Source: Apricaphanius iberus
Taxonomy: Eukaryota > Chordata > Actinopteri > Cyprinodontiformes > Aphaniidae
DNA: 64,000 bases
Assembly: GCA_028564705.1 (NCBI GenBank)
Contig: JAPXFQ010001399.1
Location: forward strand, 375,001-439,000
Reading direction: 5' to 3'
A model generated the notes under the pieces. It had not been told where the DNA came from. It saw only the letters and a list, made by a program, of their open reading frames with translations, and did no database searches. Numbering within the stretch: the stretch's first letter is position 1; every line of letters begins with the position of its first letter. A program made the position numbers and the translations under genes. This document shows positions 23,470 to 35,012 of this stretch, piece by piece.

Positions 23470-24384
23470 GGTATCACACATGCACAAGCACAAATGAATA
23501 CTCTTTACCATTGTGTAAAGTTGACCTTAGCACAACAATCCAGAAATATGTAACACTGTAAATTTCTGACATTTTGTCTAGGTAGTGTTTACTAACATGA
23601 CTGTATATGTGACCTGCTCCTCATTTTTCTTGTTCACTCAAATGTTGAAATTAAAAACATTTTTGTTAGTTGTTGTAATTAGAGACATTTATCTTGATCA
23701 TGATTTACTGTACAGTGTCAACCCAGTCCAGTATTCGTTTTTTTGTTATTTTTTTTGTTTTACATAAAAATGTTTAAATTTTACACATACATGTGAGTAC
23801 AATCTTTATAATTTTATGTTGTATATATTCCTCTTTAAACTCCATTCTGGTGATGTTCCTCTTGCATTGCCACTTATGATAAGTTTATTTAATGTGCAAT
23901 TTAATGTGCCCCGTGTTTTTGTGTAAACCTAATAACTTATTTCTTTCTAGTTTGGTTTGTGAAATATTCTATTTATGTTTCTTGCTCTTGTTAAATTCTG
24001 AGGGAAAGATGTACATTGTTTCAAATGATTATCCAGTTCCAATTTTGCAAGTCTGAAATATGTATCTCTAAAATGGTTACTGTTGCGGACAAATGTTGCT
24101 CTTAATATGAAAACCAATATCTGATAGATTATCAAGTTGATCTTGGCTTTTCTAAAATAAATATTTTTCATTTTAAATCTCTGTAAACTTCTGTAAATAT
24201 AAGTAAACTCCAAAGGAACCTTTTCTACATGAGATGACTTATCTCAAAATTTTGGGTACAGCCATGGGCACTAGATCGCACCCAGTTTTGCAGTCTCTTT
24301 GTTGGATAATTGGAAAAACAAATTCTATATAACAAGTCAAGCAATCCTTTTTTTATCCCATAGTTTTGAAACAAGACAACACAT
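23470..24384. other. AT-rich spacer, no gene
   Basis: Probably the 3' UTR and distal part of the hAT element plus intron. No coding motif, splice signal pair or inverted repeat was recognised. Confidence 0.4.
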
Positions 24385-25830
24385 TTTTACCCCCAGATCT
24401 CGCCCCATGCAGAGCCCAGCCAATGCCGGACAGCCCCTCCAGATGAACCGACCAGGCAGTAGAACTCATGGAACTGGCAGGCGGCCTGGGCGCCGGGCAC
24501 GATCCCCACCAATCCACAGGACGGCACCAACCTACTTTACAACCCCGGCACCCCCATAAAAGGTGCCCCAGTCAATCCTGGGATGATGTCGGCCCGAAAC
24601 AGCGGCCATGCACCAAGACCGAGCCGGGCCGCAACCGGGACCCCCGGCCCCAGGCATCGAGAGCCATCATCGACCAGCGGGCAGGAGCATCCATCACCGA
24701 CGGGGAGTGACAGAGGGGAAGAAGATGCACCAGGCCAGAGGGCAGCCAAACACCCAACCTGACAAGTAGACATTGACAGACAGAGACACTCATACGTACC
24801 CTCCCTCTCATGCGCACACATTCTTACATATACAGAACACACGAAAAAAGGACGCTGTACACTCATTCATACACCCCATACATACTGTATACTCCCAGGC
24901 CCAGGGACAGACGCCCCTATAGAGCACCCTGCCCCTGCACCCGGGAGACGGACCCCTTGCCCACCAGGACGGGGACAAACAGACCGCCAAGGCCCCCACC
25001 CCGGCAAGAGTAGCCCACTAGCCTAGGTCCGCGACCAGACGGCCTGATAATCTACCCGGGCTCCAACTCCTGATGGTCCAACGAACAGGGGTGTGGAAAG
25101 ACCCCCAGCCTCTCTCCCCCTGCTCAATTGTGGTGATGTTGCGTGTTGTTCTAATGTGCACTTAAAACACAGGGGTGGGACATGGGAATACTGCCAGGTA
25201 CCCCCATCTCCCTCCCCGGGCCCTCAGTGTCTAGATGCATTTAAACAGTGGGTACCGGCACCACAGGCGAGGCCCCTTATAAGGGGCCCCGCCTCCAGTG
25301 CCGAGGCGCATCCACCGCCAGGTCCCTACATGTGCGTGTGTCATGTAAATGTTCCAAGTGTAAGTGTCTAAGTTGCTCAATAAAATTGGGACCCAGGCCG
25401 CCACCGGGTATCGAACACGGAAACTCCATCCCGCACCCCAGTGACGTGCCCACGTCCCAAGGCCATGCATGTGAATGGTAGGATGAAGGAGCAGGTGGAA
25501 AGAGGCAAATGGAGATGGGGAGGAAATAACTGGGGTGACACGATGCCAACCCCAGGGAGCCAGCTCCCGTGCTGACCCCAATAGGCATCCCCATTCAGCT
25601 GATCCACCAGGGGTGGGAGGCCCAAGCACGTCAAGTCGGGGCCCACGGCAGCGGCCACTCCGAGCCCCATGGGGGCCCAGGCCATCCGCCCGCCCCTACC
25701 CCAGGGGCAGACCTAAACCCCCCCCCCCCGTCCCAAGCGCACCTTGTTCGGGAGAGCGCCTGTGCTAGATGGTAAAAGCGTCCCGAGGGCCCCCGCGCTG
25801 AGGCCGGAACCCGGTGCAGCACCAACTCGG
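24385..25830 (-). repeat. Second, inverted copy of the G-rich LINE module
   Basis: The minus strand matches 7480-9080 in order, for example GGGGCTGTCCGGCATTGGCT near 24420-24445 (copy one near 9025) and the ACCATCTAGCACAGGCGCTC block near 25757-25775 (copy one near 7572). Indels separate the copies, including about 30 bases missing here. It lacks both ORF2 and the last 800 bases of the module, so it is truncated at both ends. Confidence 0.85.
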
Positions 25831-25908
25831 ATTTTTAAGAAGTATTTTTTGCACATTCTAAAGCTAGAACAAATAGCGTCTTCTAGTTTATCTATATCTG
25901 TATTTATA

Positions 25909-25956
25909 AATAACTCGGACTCGAGGGCAAAAAAAAACTGATCGGGACAACCCTAG
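25909..25956 (+). repeat. Fragment of a dispersed repeat shared with 58114-58168
   Basis: TAACTCGGACTCGAGGGCAA followed by an A run and CTGATCGGGACAACCCTAG recurs in the same order and orientation at 58114-58168. It resembles the end of a common fish MITE. Confidence 0.75.
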
Positions 25957-27489
25957 AACAGACTGCAGGTGGTGCCCCTGTTTTGTCGATCTGAGTTCCC
26001 GCTGTGTTGGGATTAACATTAACATTAAAGCACAAGCTTTACGTACAAATCACATAAGACACACTTTCAAGTTGCAACAAACGAGCAGAGAGTGTCAATA
26101 TATCTGGCACACGTGTTTCTGTGTGTGACAAAAAGCTGCAAGGAACACACAGGTCACAATGACACAGAAACCTTAACGATGCTGTGCAAAGTGAGAGTTC
26201 ATCTATAAGGTGGCTGAGGATGACTGAAAATGAAAAAAGGAAATTACAGAGTTTATATTATCTTTCTGAGACTGCTGATTGTTACTTTTCTTTTAGTGAA
26301 TAGAAAATACTTCTCAGAATATTACTGTTGTTTGTTTAATTTTTGTAAATTTGAAAAGTAATCTATCACTGGTACTGATATAATTACTAATTTGGAAGCC
26401 ACAAGAGACAGAGGCAAGTCCCTCTAACCTAAATACTAGACAACGCGATGGCCCAAGTAGGACTTTTCTAAGCGTGACTAAAAAAATGTCAGATACAGTA
26501 GTAGATATTAAATCATGTTAAAAATGTTAAATGTTAAAATAAATATTTGAAATGTTAAAAATGATACAAAAAAAACGTAGATGATAAATGGAAAAAAAAA
26601 ATCTCTTACTGCCAAAGTCAACAGTCTACAGAGAGCTCTCAAGCCTCACGCAATGAGCGTGAGACATACGCATTTTTATGTCTTCGCACGCACACATACC
26701 TCACATGACATTCCTCACGCTGAAAATTGATTTGGTGTGTTCAAAACCCATCAGGCTATGAGCCGAGTGATCCATTCACTGCACGGTCTGCCAGAGTTCG
26801 GGCTAATAAGCCCCGCCTTCTGCACAGCTGCTTTGGCCTTTATCGACATCTGGTGGCCAAACAGTGTGTTGGGATCTCAGGATATTCCTCCCCCTCCAGC
26901 AAAGCGCCTTTCAGTATGAAGAACACCGGGAAAGACTCAGAAAACAGTTTAAAGGCTGGAAGTTGCAGCTGAAATACATGATCAGGTATAACTACATTTT
27001 CCATGATAATACAGTAATCGGTTATTGATAGGAACAATTTTGTGGCATCACACCAATTTGCATTCTGCCGAAAGTCCTCAATCTGTGGCTACAGGTAGCA
27101 GTTGAACTGAATTAAGTGCTGATTCTTGGGGGCCCCCCCTTATTCCTCTGGTTTTTATCTTTACTTTCAGCAGGAAATAGGGCCAGCAGCCTAGAATGTT
27201 TAAGCAATAAAACTTGTTAGTTTTAGCTAGAATGATTTATTGTTGCTACAACTGGGGCCAATGCTGGTGTTAGAACAAAATCTGTCACTCAATAACTGGA
27301 TGACATTGCAAAAAATATTTATTTGTACTGAACAGTAGAGACTATAAATAGAACAGTCCGATAAAAAAACAGTCAAAACAAAATTAACAGTAAATAATTA
27401 CAAACATTAGCAATAGAGAAAATGCTGAAAACAATAGCGCAATTATCAAAATGTAAACAACAGCCAAGTATAAATAGCAAATAAAATAT
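25957..27489. other. No recognisable gene
   Basis: AT-rich non-coding sequence. A short open frame at 26737-26919 ends in DIPPPPAKRLSV but matches no family I know. The 27300-27480 part is A-rich and may be the degraded tip of the LINE that follows. Confidence 0.35.
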
Positions 27490-27689
27490 TCACAAAAATG
27501 TCATCTCAAGGCACTTTACAGCAAAAGTCATTTCAATACAATTACACAAACATTCCAATCAGTTAAAAGTTTTGTATGTAAGGGAATCCCAGTAGATTGC
27601 GAAGAGTCATTGACGTGAGGTTGCGCCCGGATCATTCAGACTCCAACCACAGCAATTCCTCAGTAATCACTCATACTGAGCAAGCATGT

Positions 27690-27790
27690 AGCGACAGTGG
27701 AGAGGAACAACTCCCCCTTAACAGGAAGAAACCTCCGGCAGAACCTGGCTCAGTACAAGCGGTCATCTGCCACGACCGTCTCGGGGTCTG
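27690..27790 (-). repeat. L2-type 3' UTR block
   Basis: Contains AACAGGAAGAAACCTCCGGC on the plus strand. The same block occurs in LINE B at about 30998-31020, which confirms that A and B share their 3' UTR. Confidence 0.8.
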
Positions 27791-27974
27791 AGAAGACAGA
27801 GAAGAGACAGTATGGAGGATGCTTGGTGACTTTGAGTATCAATTGGACCGATGTTCCCCATCCATCCAGCAGAGGACTTTACAGTTGAGCAGGGTAACAG
27901 ATAGTGTGGAGCTTCAATTGAAAAAAAAAAAAAAAACTGGGAGAAAACTCTGTTAACAATCGCAATAACAGCAG

Positions 27975-28001
27975 ACACACACACACACACGCGCACGCAC
28001 G

Positions 28002-28044
<43 letters not shown>
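27975..28044. repeat. (CA)n microsatellite with GC interruptions
   Basis: About 70 bp of CA with a central CGCA-rich patch, inside the 3' UTR of LINE A. Confidence 0.95.
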
Positions 28045-28046
<2 letters not shown>

Positions 28047-28127
28047 AATGGAAAAGACCTGCTCGTGAAGTTACTGTACGTTCATAAAGCCGCCGACTTG
28101 AGCTGCAAAGAAGCTCTGGCCGCACTG

Positions 28128-30374
28128 TCAAAAACTCTTGTCAAAAAGAGTTAGCAATATTCCAGAGGTGAAAGAAATCTTAGAAACCAGTTTAATATGG
28201 GATTTAAATTTCATGTCTTCGTCAAAAATTACACCGAGGTTCTTTACATTATTACCAGAGGCCAAATTAATGCCATTCAGATGAAGTGATTGATTTAGCA
28301 GTTTCCTTTTTAAAGGTTCTGGTCCATAGACAACAACTTCTGTCTTGTCTGAATTTAAAAGTAGAAAATTCAGAGTCATCCAGGTTTTTATGTCTTTGAG
28401 AAATGCTTGTAATCTAACTGATTGGTTTAATGAGGTTTAATGGATAAATACAAGTTTGCATTTTCAGCATAACTGTGGAAATTCATTCCATTTTGTCTAA
28501 TTATTTTACAAAATGGAAGCATATATATATATAGTAAAGACAATCGGTCCAAGCACAGAACCCTGTGGTACTCTGTGGTGTGAAGAAGATTTATCATTGA
28601 TATGAACAAACTGAAATCTGTTGGACAGATATGATTTAAACCAGCCTAGTGCTATTCCCTTGATCCCTACAACATGTTCAAGCCTTTCTAAGAGAATATT
28701 ATGATTAACTGCGTTAAAAGCAGCACTGAGATCTAACAAGACCAGAACAGTAACAAATCCATTATCTGAGGCCATTAGATTATGATTATTAACTTTTACC
28801 ACTGCTGTTTCAGTGATATGATGAGCTCTAAAACCTGACTTAAATTCTTCAAACAGGTTGTTGCTGTTTAAATGCTCACATACTTGATTAGCAACTATTT
28901 TCTCAAGAATTTTGGATAAGAATGGAAGGTTAGATATAGATCTGTAGTTAGCTAAATTATCTTGATCCAGGGAGGGTTTCTCAAGTAAAGGTTTAATTAC
29001 AGCAACCTTAAATTCTTAAAGCACATATCAAGTTATAAAAGATAGATTCATCATGTTCATTATTTACCACTATTAATGATGAGAAATATGCTATTCTAGC
29101 TTGTCGAAGGGCGCTTTGATAAAGTAGTAGACTATTTTTCCAGGTTAGATAGGCGTTTTTTAAGTGCGTAGAGTGCCATTTTCTCTCAATTTTCTTAGTA
29201 TTCTGCTTCAAAGTATGCAACTCTGCATTAAACCAGGGAACCAACCTCCTATGGCCGATTGTCTTCTTTTTTAAGGGGGCTACACTGTCTAGTGCCAAAC
29301 ACAGTGAGGAAGTAATACTTTGAACCTGACCATGAATTTCTGAAGGGTTTGTATTGGAATTACTGCCATCCACTGTTGTATTCTGAGACGAATAGGGAAG
29401 CAAGAATGTAACAGATTCTTTAAAACTTGTTACAGCACTGTCTGATAAAGTTCTACTGTAATGAAATTTTCTTTCAGATTTTGGAATGTTGGGTAAAGTA
29501 AATTCAAAGGATATCAAAAATGGTCAGATAGGACTGGGTTATGTGGGAGGACTATTAGTTCATCACACTCAATGCCGTATGTCGGTACAATGTCTAAAGT
29601 GTTTCGAGCAGAGTGTGTGGGTCCCTTCACTTTCTGAGTAAAGCCAAATGAGTCTAAGATAATATTAAAGGCTGCAGTTAGGCTATCACTTTCAATGTCC
29701 ATGTTAATATTGAAATCCCCTATTAATATTACCTGATGAGTATTCAAAACTAAATCACATAAAAAATCTGAGATCTGGTCCAATAATTGAAAGTAAAGGC
29801 CTAGTGGACGATACAAAAACACAAACAAAAGTGGTGTCAATGTTTTGCAGCTTGGATGAGGAAAACTAAGGATTAGATGTTCAAAAGGGTTGTAGTTAAT
29901 AACTGTTCTAGGGCAAATTTGCAAATCTGAATGAAAGATGGTTGCAACTCCTCCTCCTCGCCCAGTAATTCTAGGAATGTGAAAAGTTAGATAATTGGAA
30001 GGAGTTGACTCATTTATAATTACAAAATCCTCCTGCTGCAACCAGGTTTCTGATATACAAAATAGATCAATTTTATTATCACATATCAAGTCATTTACTA
30101 ATAAAGTCTTTGGGGAGAGGGATCTTATGTTTAGTAAACCACATCTAATTGCCTGATTTCCTTGTTTGGTCCGAGTCGTATCTATTTTAATGAGATTTTC
30201 ACAGTTTGCTTTTGTCAGGTTCACTTTTAGTCTATTTGATTTTGGCCGTGGACAAGACACTGTCTCAATGGGGTATTGAGTGGGTAACAGTACAGAAGCT
30301 TGTCTTGACCCTGGTTTGTCAGTGTTTTGAAGGACTAATAAATCTGTCCAGATTCCTAGAAAGAAGAGCTGCAC
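28128..30374 (-). pseudogene. LINE A ORF2: endonuclease + RT, broken
   Basis: The frame from 30374 reads [46 protein letters not shown] and VLSDHF (AP endonuclease). The frame from 29517 continues the basic linker. RT follows in pieces: EFKVAVIKPLL near 29010, [40 protein letters not shown], then the thumb region at 28379-28128. Compared with LINE B about 100 residues of linker are deleted near 29010. The YADD box is degraded to a YAENANLYLS-like form. No ATG precedes the endonuclease in its frame. Confidence 0.88.
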
Positions 30375-30756
30375 CCTCCAAACTGGGATGGATGCCGTCT
30401 CTCCGGATCAGACCAGGTTTTCCCCAAAAAGTTTTCCAATTATCAATGTAGCCCACGTCGTTTGCTGGACACCATCGATGAAATGACAGCATGTGGCTTA
30501 ACATGTCTTCACTGGTCCGATCGGACAGGGGATCAGAAAAGATTACACAGTCCGACATCTTTTTAGCAAACTTAAACACCGAAGCAACACTAATTTTAGT
30601 GACCTCCGATTGGCGTAACCGGGTGTCATTACCGCCAGTGTGAATAACAATCTTACTGTATTTACGCTTATCCTTAGCCAGCAGTTTCATGTGGGATTTT
30701 ATGTCGCCTGTTCTGGCCCCTGGAAAACATTTGACTGTGGTCGATGGGGTCTCTAA
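30319..30756 (-). pseudogene. LINE A ORF1, C-terminal part (SGNH esterase)
   Basis: Reads TTVKCFPGARTGDIKSHMK, IVIHTGGNDTRLRQSEV (the GGND block), YIDNWKTFWGKPGL and [11 protein letters not shown] (the D-x2-H block), ending SPSKH followed by TGA CAA. These are blocks II, III and V of an SGNH-hydrolase-type esterase as found in ORF1 of CR1-group LINEs. The N-terminal part with the nucleophile motif was cut away by the transposon at 30757. Confidence 0.85.
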
Positions 30757-30800
30757 CAGTGTGTCCAGACCAAACGCGATAGGAGCAACTAGAGCTTCAG
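30757..30800 (+). mobile_element. PIF/Harbinger-like DNA transposon, left end
   Basis: CAGTGTGTCCAGACC starts a terminal repeat that matches the reverse complement of the right end at 36918 in 27 of 34 positions, sharing a TGTGTCCA block and a CGCGAT block. It begins exactly where LINE A ORF1 stops matching, so this is one end of an element inserted in LINE A. A TAA precedes it. LINE B starts at 30801 and cuts it off. Confidence 0.7.
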
Positions 30801-31329
30801 GTTTAATTCAATTCAATTCAGTTTATTTATATAGCGCCATTTCACAACAGATGTCATCTCAAGGCACTTTACAAAAAGAGTTATTACAATACAATGTTTA
30901 GTGTAGAAATTACAGAACCACAGAAGATTGCGTCGTGGAATTCTCAGCAATCCCTCATACTGAGCAAGCATGCAGCGACAGTGGGAAGGAAAAACTCCCT
31001 TTTAACAGGAAGAAACCTCCGGCAGAACCAGGCTCAGCACAAGCGGTTATCTGCCGCGACCGTCTGTGGCTTGGAGAATACATAACAGAGACACAGAAAG
31101 AGCAATAGAACTGATGCACAAGTTTGTTGCAGGACGTGGAGAATTTTCCGTCACTGCAATGCCATCTTAGTCAGGGTCGTCAAGCAGGGCTAATCCGGAG
31201 CACCTACTATAATAGAAAACAGGTTAGTGCTTGAATTGACAGCACATCATGCAGTTGGGGAGAAGTAGGAGAGAAAGTAGGAACAGACCCTAATAATGTC
31301 CTCCAACAGCCTAGCCTAAAGCAGCATAG

Positions 31330-31350
31330 CTACTAACATTAACCTGTCTC
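31330..31350 (+). repeat. Direct repeat, copy 1, flanking the 28S block
   Basis: TACTAACATTAACCTGTCTC preceded by C: 21 bases identical to 31869-31889. Confidence 0.9.
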
Positions 31351-31398
31351 CTAGCTACTAGGAGACCTGGCTACCAACACTCTGTCTGAGTCCTCCTG

Positions 31399-31786
31399 AC
31401 CCGTGGACGGTGTAGGGCCGGTAACGGCCCCCGTCATGCCGGGGTCTTCTCGGAGTCGGGTTGTTTGAGAATGCAGCCCAAAGTGGGTGGTAAACTCCAT
31501 CTAAGGCTAAATACCGGCACGAGACCGATAGTCGACAACTATAAAAAAATACAAAACTATCTAAGGAAAAATAGACAGAACTGAGAGGACAGAGTTGAAG
31601 AGGGCGAGAAACGTTTAAGAGATAAACGGGTGGGGTCCGCACAGTCTGCCCGGGGGATTCAACCCGGCAGGTAATGGGCGGCCGCACTGTGCGGGAGGAT
31701 CCCCTTGAGGGACCTCTCTCCGGCGCTGGCTGGCCCCTGTGGGGCGCATTTCTTCCGCGGCGGTAAGCCGCGACCGGCTCCGGATC
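31399..31786 (+). pseudogene. 28S rRNA-derived fragment inside the LINE B 3' UTR
   Basis: The plus strand reproduces the 5' part of large-subunit rRNA in order: GGCCGGTAACGGCCCCCGTC, GGAGTCGGGTTGTTTG, AATGCAGCCCAAAGTGGGTG, GTAAACTCCATCTAAGGCTA, AATACCGGCACGAGACCGAT, AACGGGTGGGGTCCGC, GGATTCAACCCGGC, GGCGCTGGCTGGCCCC and GCCGCGACCGGCTCCGGAT. The block 31530-31600 is diverged. These are core and expansion-segment sequences near the 5' end of eukaryotic 28S. Orientation is antisense to LINE B. It is far too short and altered to be a functional rRNA gene. Confidence 0.92.
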
Positions 31787-31868
31787 TTTACCTGGCTTAC
31801 ATTAATCTATCTCTACCTAGCTACTCTACCTCTTCCTATCTCTTCCTAACTTTTGACACTCTGCCTGA

Positions 31869-31889
31869 CTACTAACATTAACCTGTCTC
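31869..31889 (+). repeat. Direct repeat, copy 2, flanking the 28S block
   Basis: Identical 21-mer to 31330-31350, 539 bases downstream. Confidence 0.9.
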
Positions 31890-31937
31890 TTCCTATCTAC
31901 CTGTCTGACCTGACTCTAACTACCTATAAACATATCT

Positions 31938-34900
31938 CTAACTGTAAGCTTTGTCAAAGAGGAAAGTTTTTAGCCTAGTTTTAAAGATAGACAAATTGTC
32001 TGCTTCACGAACCAACCCTGGGAGCCGGTTCCATAGGAGGGGAGCCTGATAGCTGAAAGATCTGCCACCCATTCTACTTTTAGAAATCCTAGGAACTACC
32101 AGTAAACCTGCAGTCTGAGAGCGAAGGTCTCTGTTAGGAACATATGGAACAATCAGGTCTCTTATGTATGATGGAGCTAGATTATTAAGGGCTTTATATG
32201 TCAGAAGGAGGATCTTGAATTCTATTCTAGATTTTACTGGGAGCCAGTGAAGAGAAGCTAAAACAGGGGAAATGTGATCTCTTCTTTTAATATTCATCAG
32301 AATCCTAGCAGCAGCATTTTGAACTAACTGAAGACTTTTAATTGTATTCTGTGGACTACCTGATAATAGACAGTTACAGTAATCCAGCCTTGAAGTAACA
32401 AAGGCATGGACTAGTTTTTCAGCATCATTCCTGGACAGGATGGTTCTAATTTTTGCAATATTCCTAAGGTGAAAAAAGGAAATCCTACAGACTTCTTTAA
32501 TGTAAGTTCTAAATGACATATCTTGGTCAAAAATGACACCGAGGTTTTTTGCTTTATTACTGGAGGCTAATTTAATGCCGTCCAGGTGAAGGGGCTGACT
32601 AAGTAGTTTCTTTTTCAGAGCTTCTGGTCCAAAGACGACAACTTCTGTTTTATCAGAATTTAGAAGCAAGAAGTTTAGAGTCATCCAAGTTTTTATGTCT
32701 TCCAGACATGCCTGTAGTCTACCTAACTGATTGGATTCATCAGGATTTATGGATAGATATAGCTGTGTATCATCTGCGTAACTATGGAATTTTATCCCAT
32801 GCTGCCTAATTATTTTACCAATAGGAAGCATATATATAGTAAAGAGAATCGGCCCAAGCACTGAACCCTGTGGTACTCCGCAAGTAACTATTGAGGTTGA
32901 GGAAGATCTATTGTTTACCTGAACAAACTGAAATCTGTTAGACAAATAAGATTTAAACCAACCTAGTGCTGTTCCTATTATACCGACACTTTGAAGCCTT
33001 TCTATGAGAATATTGTGGTCAACAGTGTCAAAGGCAGCACTGAGATCTAACAGGACCAGAATGGTCACCAGTCCATTGTCTGAGGCTATGAGAATATCAT
33101 TAGTAACCTTCACCAGAGCTGTTTCAGTGCTGTGATGAGCTCTAAAGCCTGACTGAAACTTCTCAAACAGCTCATTATTGTTTAAATGCTCACATATCTG
33201 GTGTGCAACTATTTTCTCAAGAATTTTAGATAAGAAGGGAAGATTAGATATCGGTCTATAGTTAATTAAGTCGTTTTGATCAAGAGAGGGTTTCTTAAGT
33301 AGAGGTTTAATTACAGCAATCTTAAACTCCTGTGGTACATATCCATTGACTAAGGATAGATTCATTATATTTAAAATTGGAGCAGCGATCAGAGGGAAAA
33401 CTTCTTTTAAGAGTTTAGTTGGGATTGGGTCTAAAACGCAAGTTGAAGGTTTAGATGAAGCTAATAATTTTAGTACATCACAAAGTTCGGCTGCATTAAA
33501 GCAGTTTAAGCATATATTAGGTTCCACCATTTTTGAGGCTGCCTCATTAACTAAGGAGGAAGCAAGCATATTGGGAAGGTTCCCAATTATCTTATTCTTT
33601 ATGGAGTCTATTTTATTTATAAAGAATTGCATGAAGTCGTCACTGCTTAGAGCTTGGGGAATGGTTGGCTCGATAGAGCTATGATCCTGTGTGAGTTTGG
33701 CAACTGTATTAAAAAGAAACCTAGGATTATTTTTATTCTCCTCGATTAAAGATGAATAATATGCTGTTCTAGCTGTGTGAAGGCTCTTTTTATATAGCAA
33801 TAAACTATTTTTCCATATTAAAAAGGAATCATGTAAATGCGTGGAGCGCCATTTTCTCTCTAGTTTTCTAACATTCTGCTTTAGGGTACGTAGCTCTAAA
33901 TTAAACCAGGGAGTTAATCTTCTATGGCTAGCCACCTTCCTTTTCAAGGGGGCAACTTTGTCTATTGCCCGACGCAGGGAGGAATTAACGCTATGAACTA
34001 AAATGTCAAGTTGTGAGGGGTCACGAGTTAAATCACTGTTTTCTGTTCTGCATTTATAAACTGAGGAAATTAAAGTTGGAAGAGCTTCTTTAAAATTTGC
34101 TACAGCGTTGTCTGATAACGTTCTGGTATAATGAAGTTTTCTTTCAGGTTTGATATGATCCATTAGAGTAAGTTTAAAAGTGATAAGGAAATGATCAGAC
34201 AGGATAGGGTTATGTGGAAAGACTGTTATTTCTTCACAGTCAATGCCATAAGTCAGCACAAGATCTAAAGTGTGGTGACAAGAATGTGTTGGTCCCTGCA
34301 CATTTTGAGTAAAGCCTATTGAGTCTAGGATAGTGTGAAAAGCTGTATTTAGACTATCACTTTCATTATCAACATGAATATTGAAGTCTCCGACTATAAT
34401 GACTTTATCAGTGTTTAAAACTAAGTCAGATAGAAAATCTGAAATCTGATCTAAAAATTGAGAATAAGGTCCTGGTGGACGATATAAGACCACAAACAAA
34501 AGTGGCTTTACTGCTTTGTTATGTGTATGAGGAAAGCTAAAAACTAGATGCTCAAAGGAACTGTAACTATTATTTTTTTGGAGATTAATTAGTAAATCGG
34601 AATGAAAGATAGTTGCTACTCCACCTCCTCGACCAGTACTTCGAGGGACACTAAAGTTTAAGTAGCTAGGGGGAGTTGACTCATTTATTGTGACATGGTC
34701 CTCTTCCTGCAACCATGTCTCTGCAAGACAAAACAAATCAATATTATTTTCACAAATTAAGTCATTTACCAAGAGTGTTTTTGAGGGGAGAGATCTTATG
34801 TTTAGTAAACCACATTTAATTGATTTGTTTTTATGTTCAGTCCGAGTTTTATTTATCTTTATGAGATTTTTATACTTTGCTCTAGTAGCATTAACTTTTA

Positions 34901-35012
34901 ATTCATTAGTTTTGGGTAGTGGACGGGAAACTATCTCTATAGGGTAGTGGGTGGGTGGCAGTCCCTGTTCCTTGACCTGGACTCTGGGTTCCCTGAGCTG
35001 GACTCTGGGTTG
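31938..35012 (-). CDS. LINE B ORF2: AP endonuclease + reverse transcriptase (intact frame)
   Basis: The frame is open for 1,024 codons directly after the ORF1 UGA. Endonuclease: [64 protein letters not shown] basic linker follows. [67 protein letters not shown] and the catalytic [10 protein letters not shown]. Thumb and C terminus: [37 protein letters not shown], ending [13 protein letters not shown]. All key residues are present. No ATG occurs in frame until about residue 285, past the endonuclease, so an AUG start for the whole enzyme is not available. The enzyme nicks target DNA and primes cDNA synthesis there. Confidence 0.93.
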   Translation of the reverse strand, partial: QPRVQLREPRVQVKEQGLPPTHYPIEIVSRPLPKTNELKVNATRAKYKNLIKINKTRTEHKNKSIKCGLLNIRSLPSKTLLVNDLICENNIDLFCLAETWLQEEDHVTINESTPPSYLNFSVPRSTGRGGGVATIFHSDLLINLQKNNSYSSFEHLVFSFPHTHNKAVKPLLFVVLYRPPGPYSQFLDQISDFLSDLVLNTDKVIIVGDFNIHVDNESDSLNTAFHTILDSIGFTQNVQGPTHSCHHTLDLVLTYGIDCEEITVFPHNPILSDHFLITFKLTLMDHIKPERKLHYTRTLSDNAVANFKEALPTLISSVYKCRTENSDLTRDPSQLDILVHSVNSSLRRAIDKVAPLKRKVASHRRLTPWFNLELRTLKQNVRKLERKWRSTHLHDSFLIWKNSLLLYKKSLHTARTAYYSSLIEENKNNPRFLFNTVAKLTQDHSSIEPTIPQALSSDDFMQFFINKIDSIKNKIIGNLPNMLASSLVNEAASKMVEPNICLNCFNAAELCDVLKLLASSKPSTCVLDPIPTKLLKEVFPLIAAPILNIMNLSLVNGYVPQEFKIAVIKPLLKKPSLDQNDLINYRPISNLPFLSKILEKIVAHQICEHLNNNELFEKFQSGFRAHHSTETALVKVTNDILIASDNGLVTILVLLDLSAAFDTVDHNILIERLQSVGIIGTALGWFKSYLSNRFQFVQVNNRSSSTSIVTCGVPQGSVLGPILFTIYMLPIGKIIRQHGIKFHSYADDTQLYLSINPDESNQLGRLQACLEDIKTWMTLNFLLLNSDKTEVVVFGPEALKKKLLSQPLHLDGIKLASSNKAKNLGVIFDQDMSFRTYIKEVCRISFFHLRNIAKIRTILSRNDAEKLVHAFVTSRLDYCNCLLSGSPQNTIKSLQLVQNAAARILMNIKRRDHISPVLASLHWLPVKSRIEFKILLLTYKALNNLAPSYIRDLIVPYVPNRDLRSQTAGLLVVPRISKSRMGGRSFSYQAPLLWNRLPGLVREADNLSIFKTRLKTFLFDKAYS

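Larger units (their letters stand above)
27490..30756 (-). mobile_element. LINE A (L2/CR1 group), antisense, main part
   Basis: On the minus strand this holds the 3' half of ORF1, a decayed ORF2 and a 3' UTR ending near the TGTCATCTCAAGGCACTTTA motif at 27500, the usual tip of these LINEs. The 5' half of ORF1 lies at 36919-37337, separated by a DNA transposon and LINE B. Its proteins are close relatives of LINE B but carry stops, frameshifts and an internal deletion, so it is the older copy. Confidence 0.88.
30801..31937 (-). other. LINE B 3' UTR with low-complexity CT-rich flanks
   Basis: Non-coding tail of LINE B. Its first part (30801-31080) is shared with LINE A. Its second part holds a 28S rRNA-derived block at 31399-31786, flanked by CTAACATTAACCTGTCTC-type direct repeats and CT-rich sequence. 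Confidence 0.8.

Noticed and set aside
26737..26919. 60-codon plus frame ending in DIPPPPAKRLSV
   Set aside because: Looks exon-like but has no homologue I can name and no clear splice sites.
31399..31786. Functional rRNA gene
   Set aside because: Only about 390 bp of a roughly 4 kb molecule, with a diverged centre and inside a LINE UTR.
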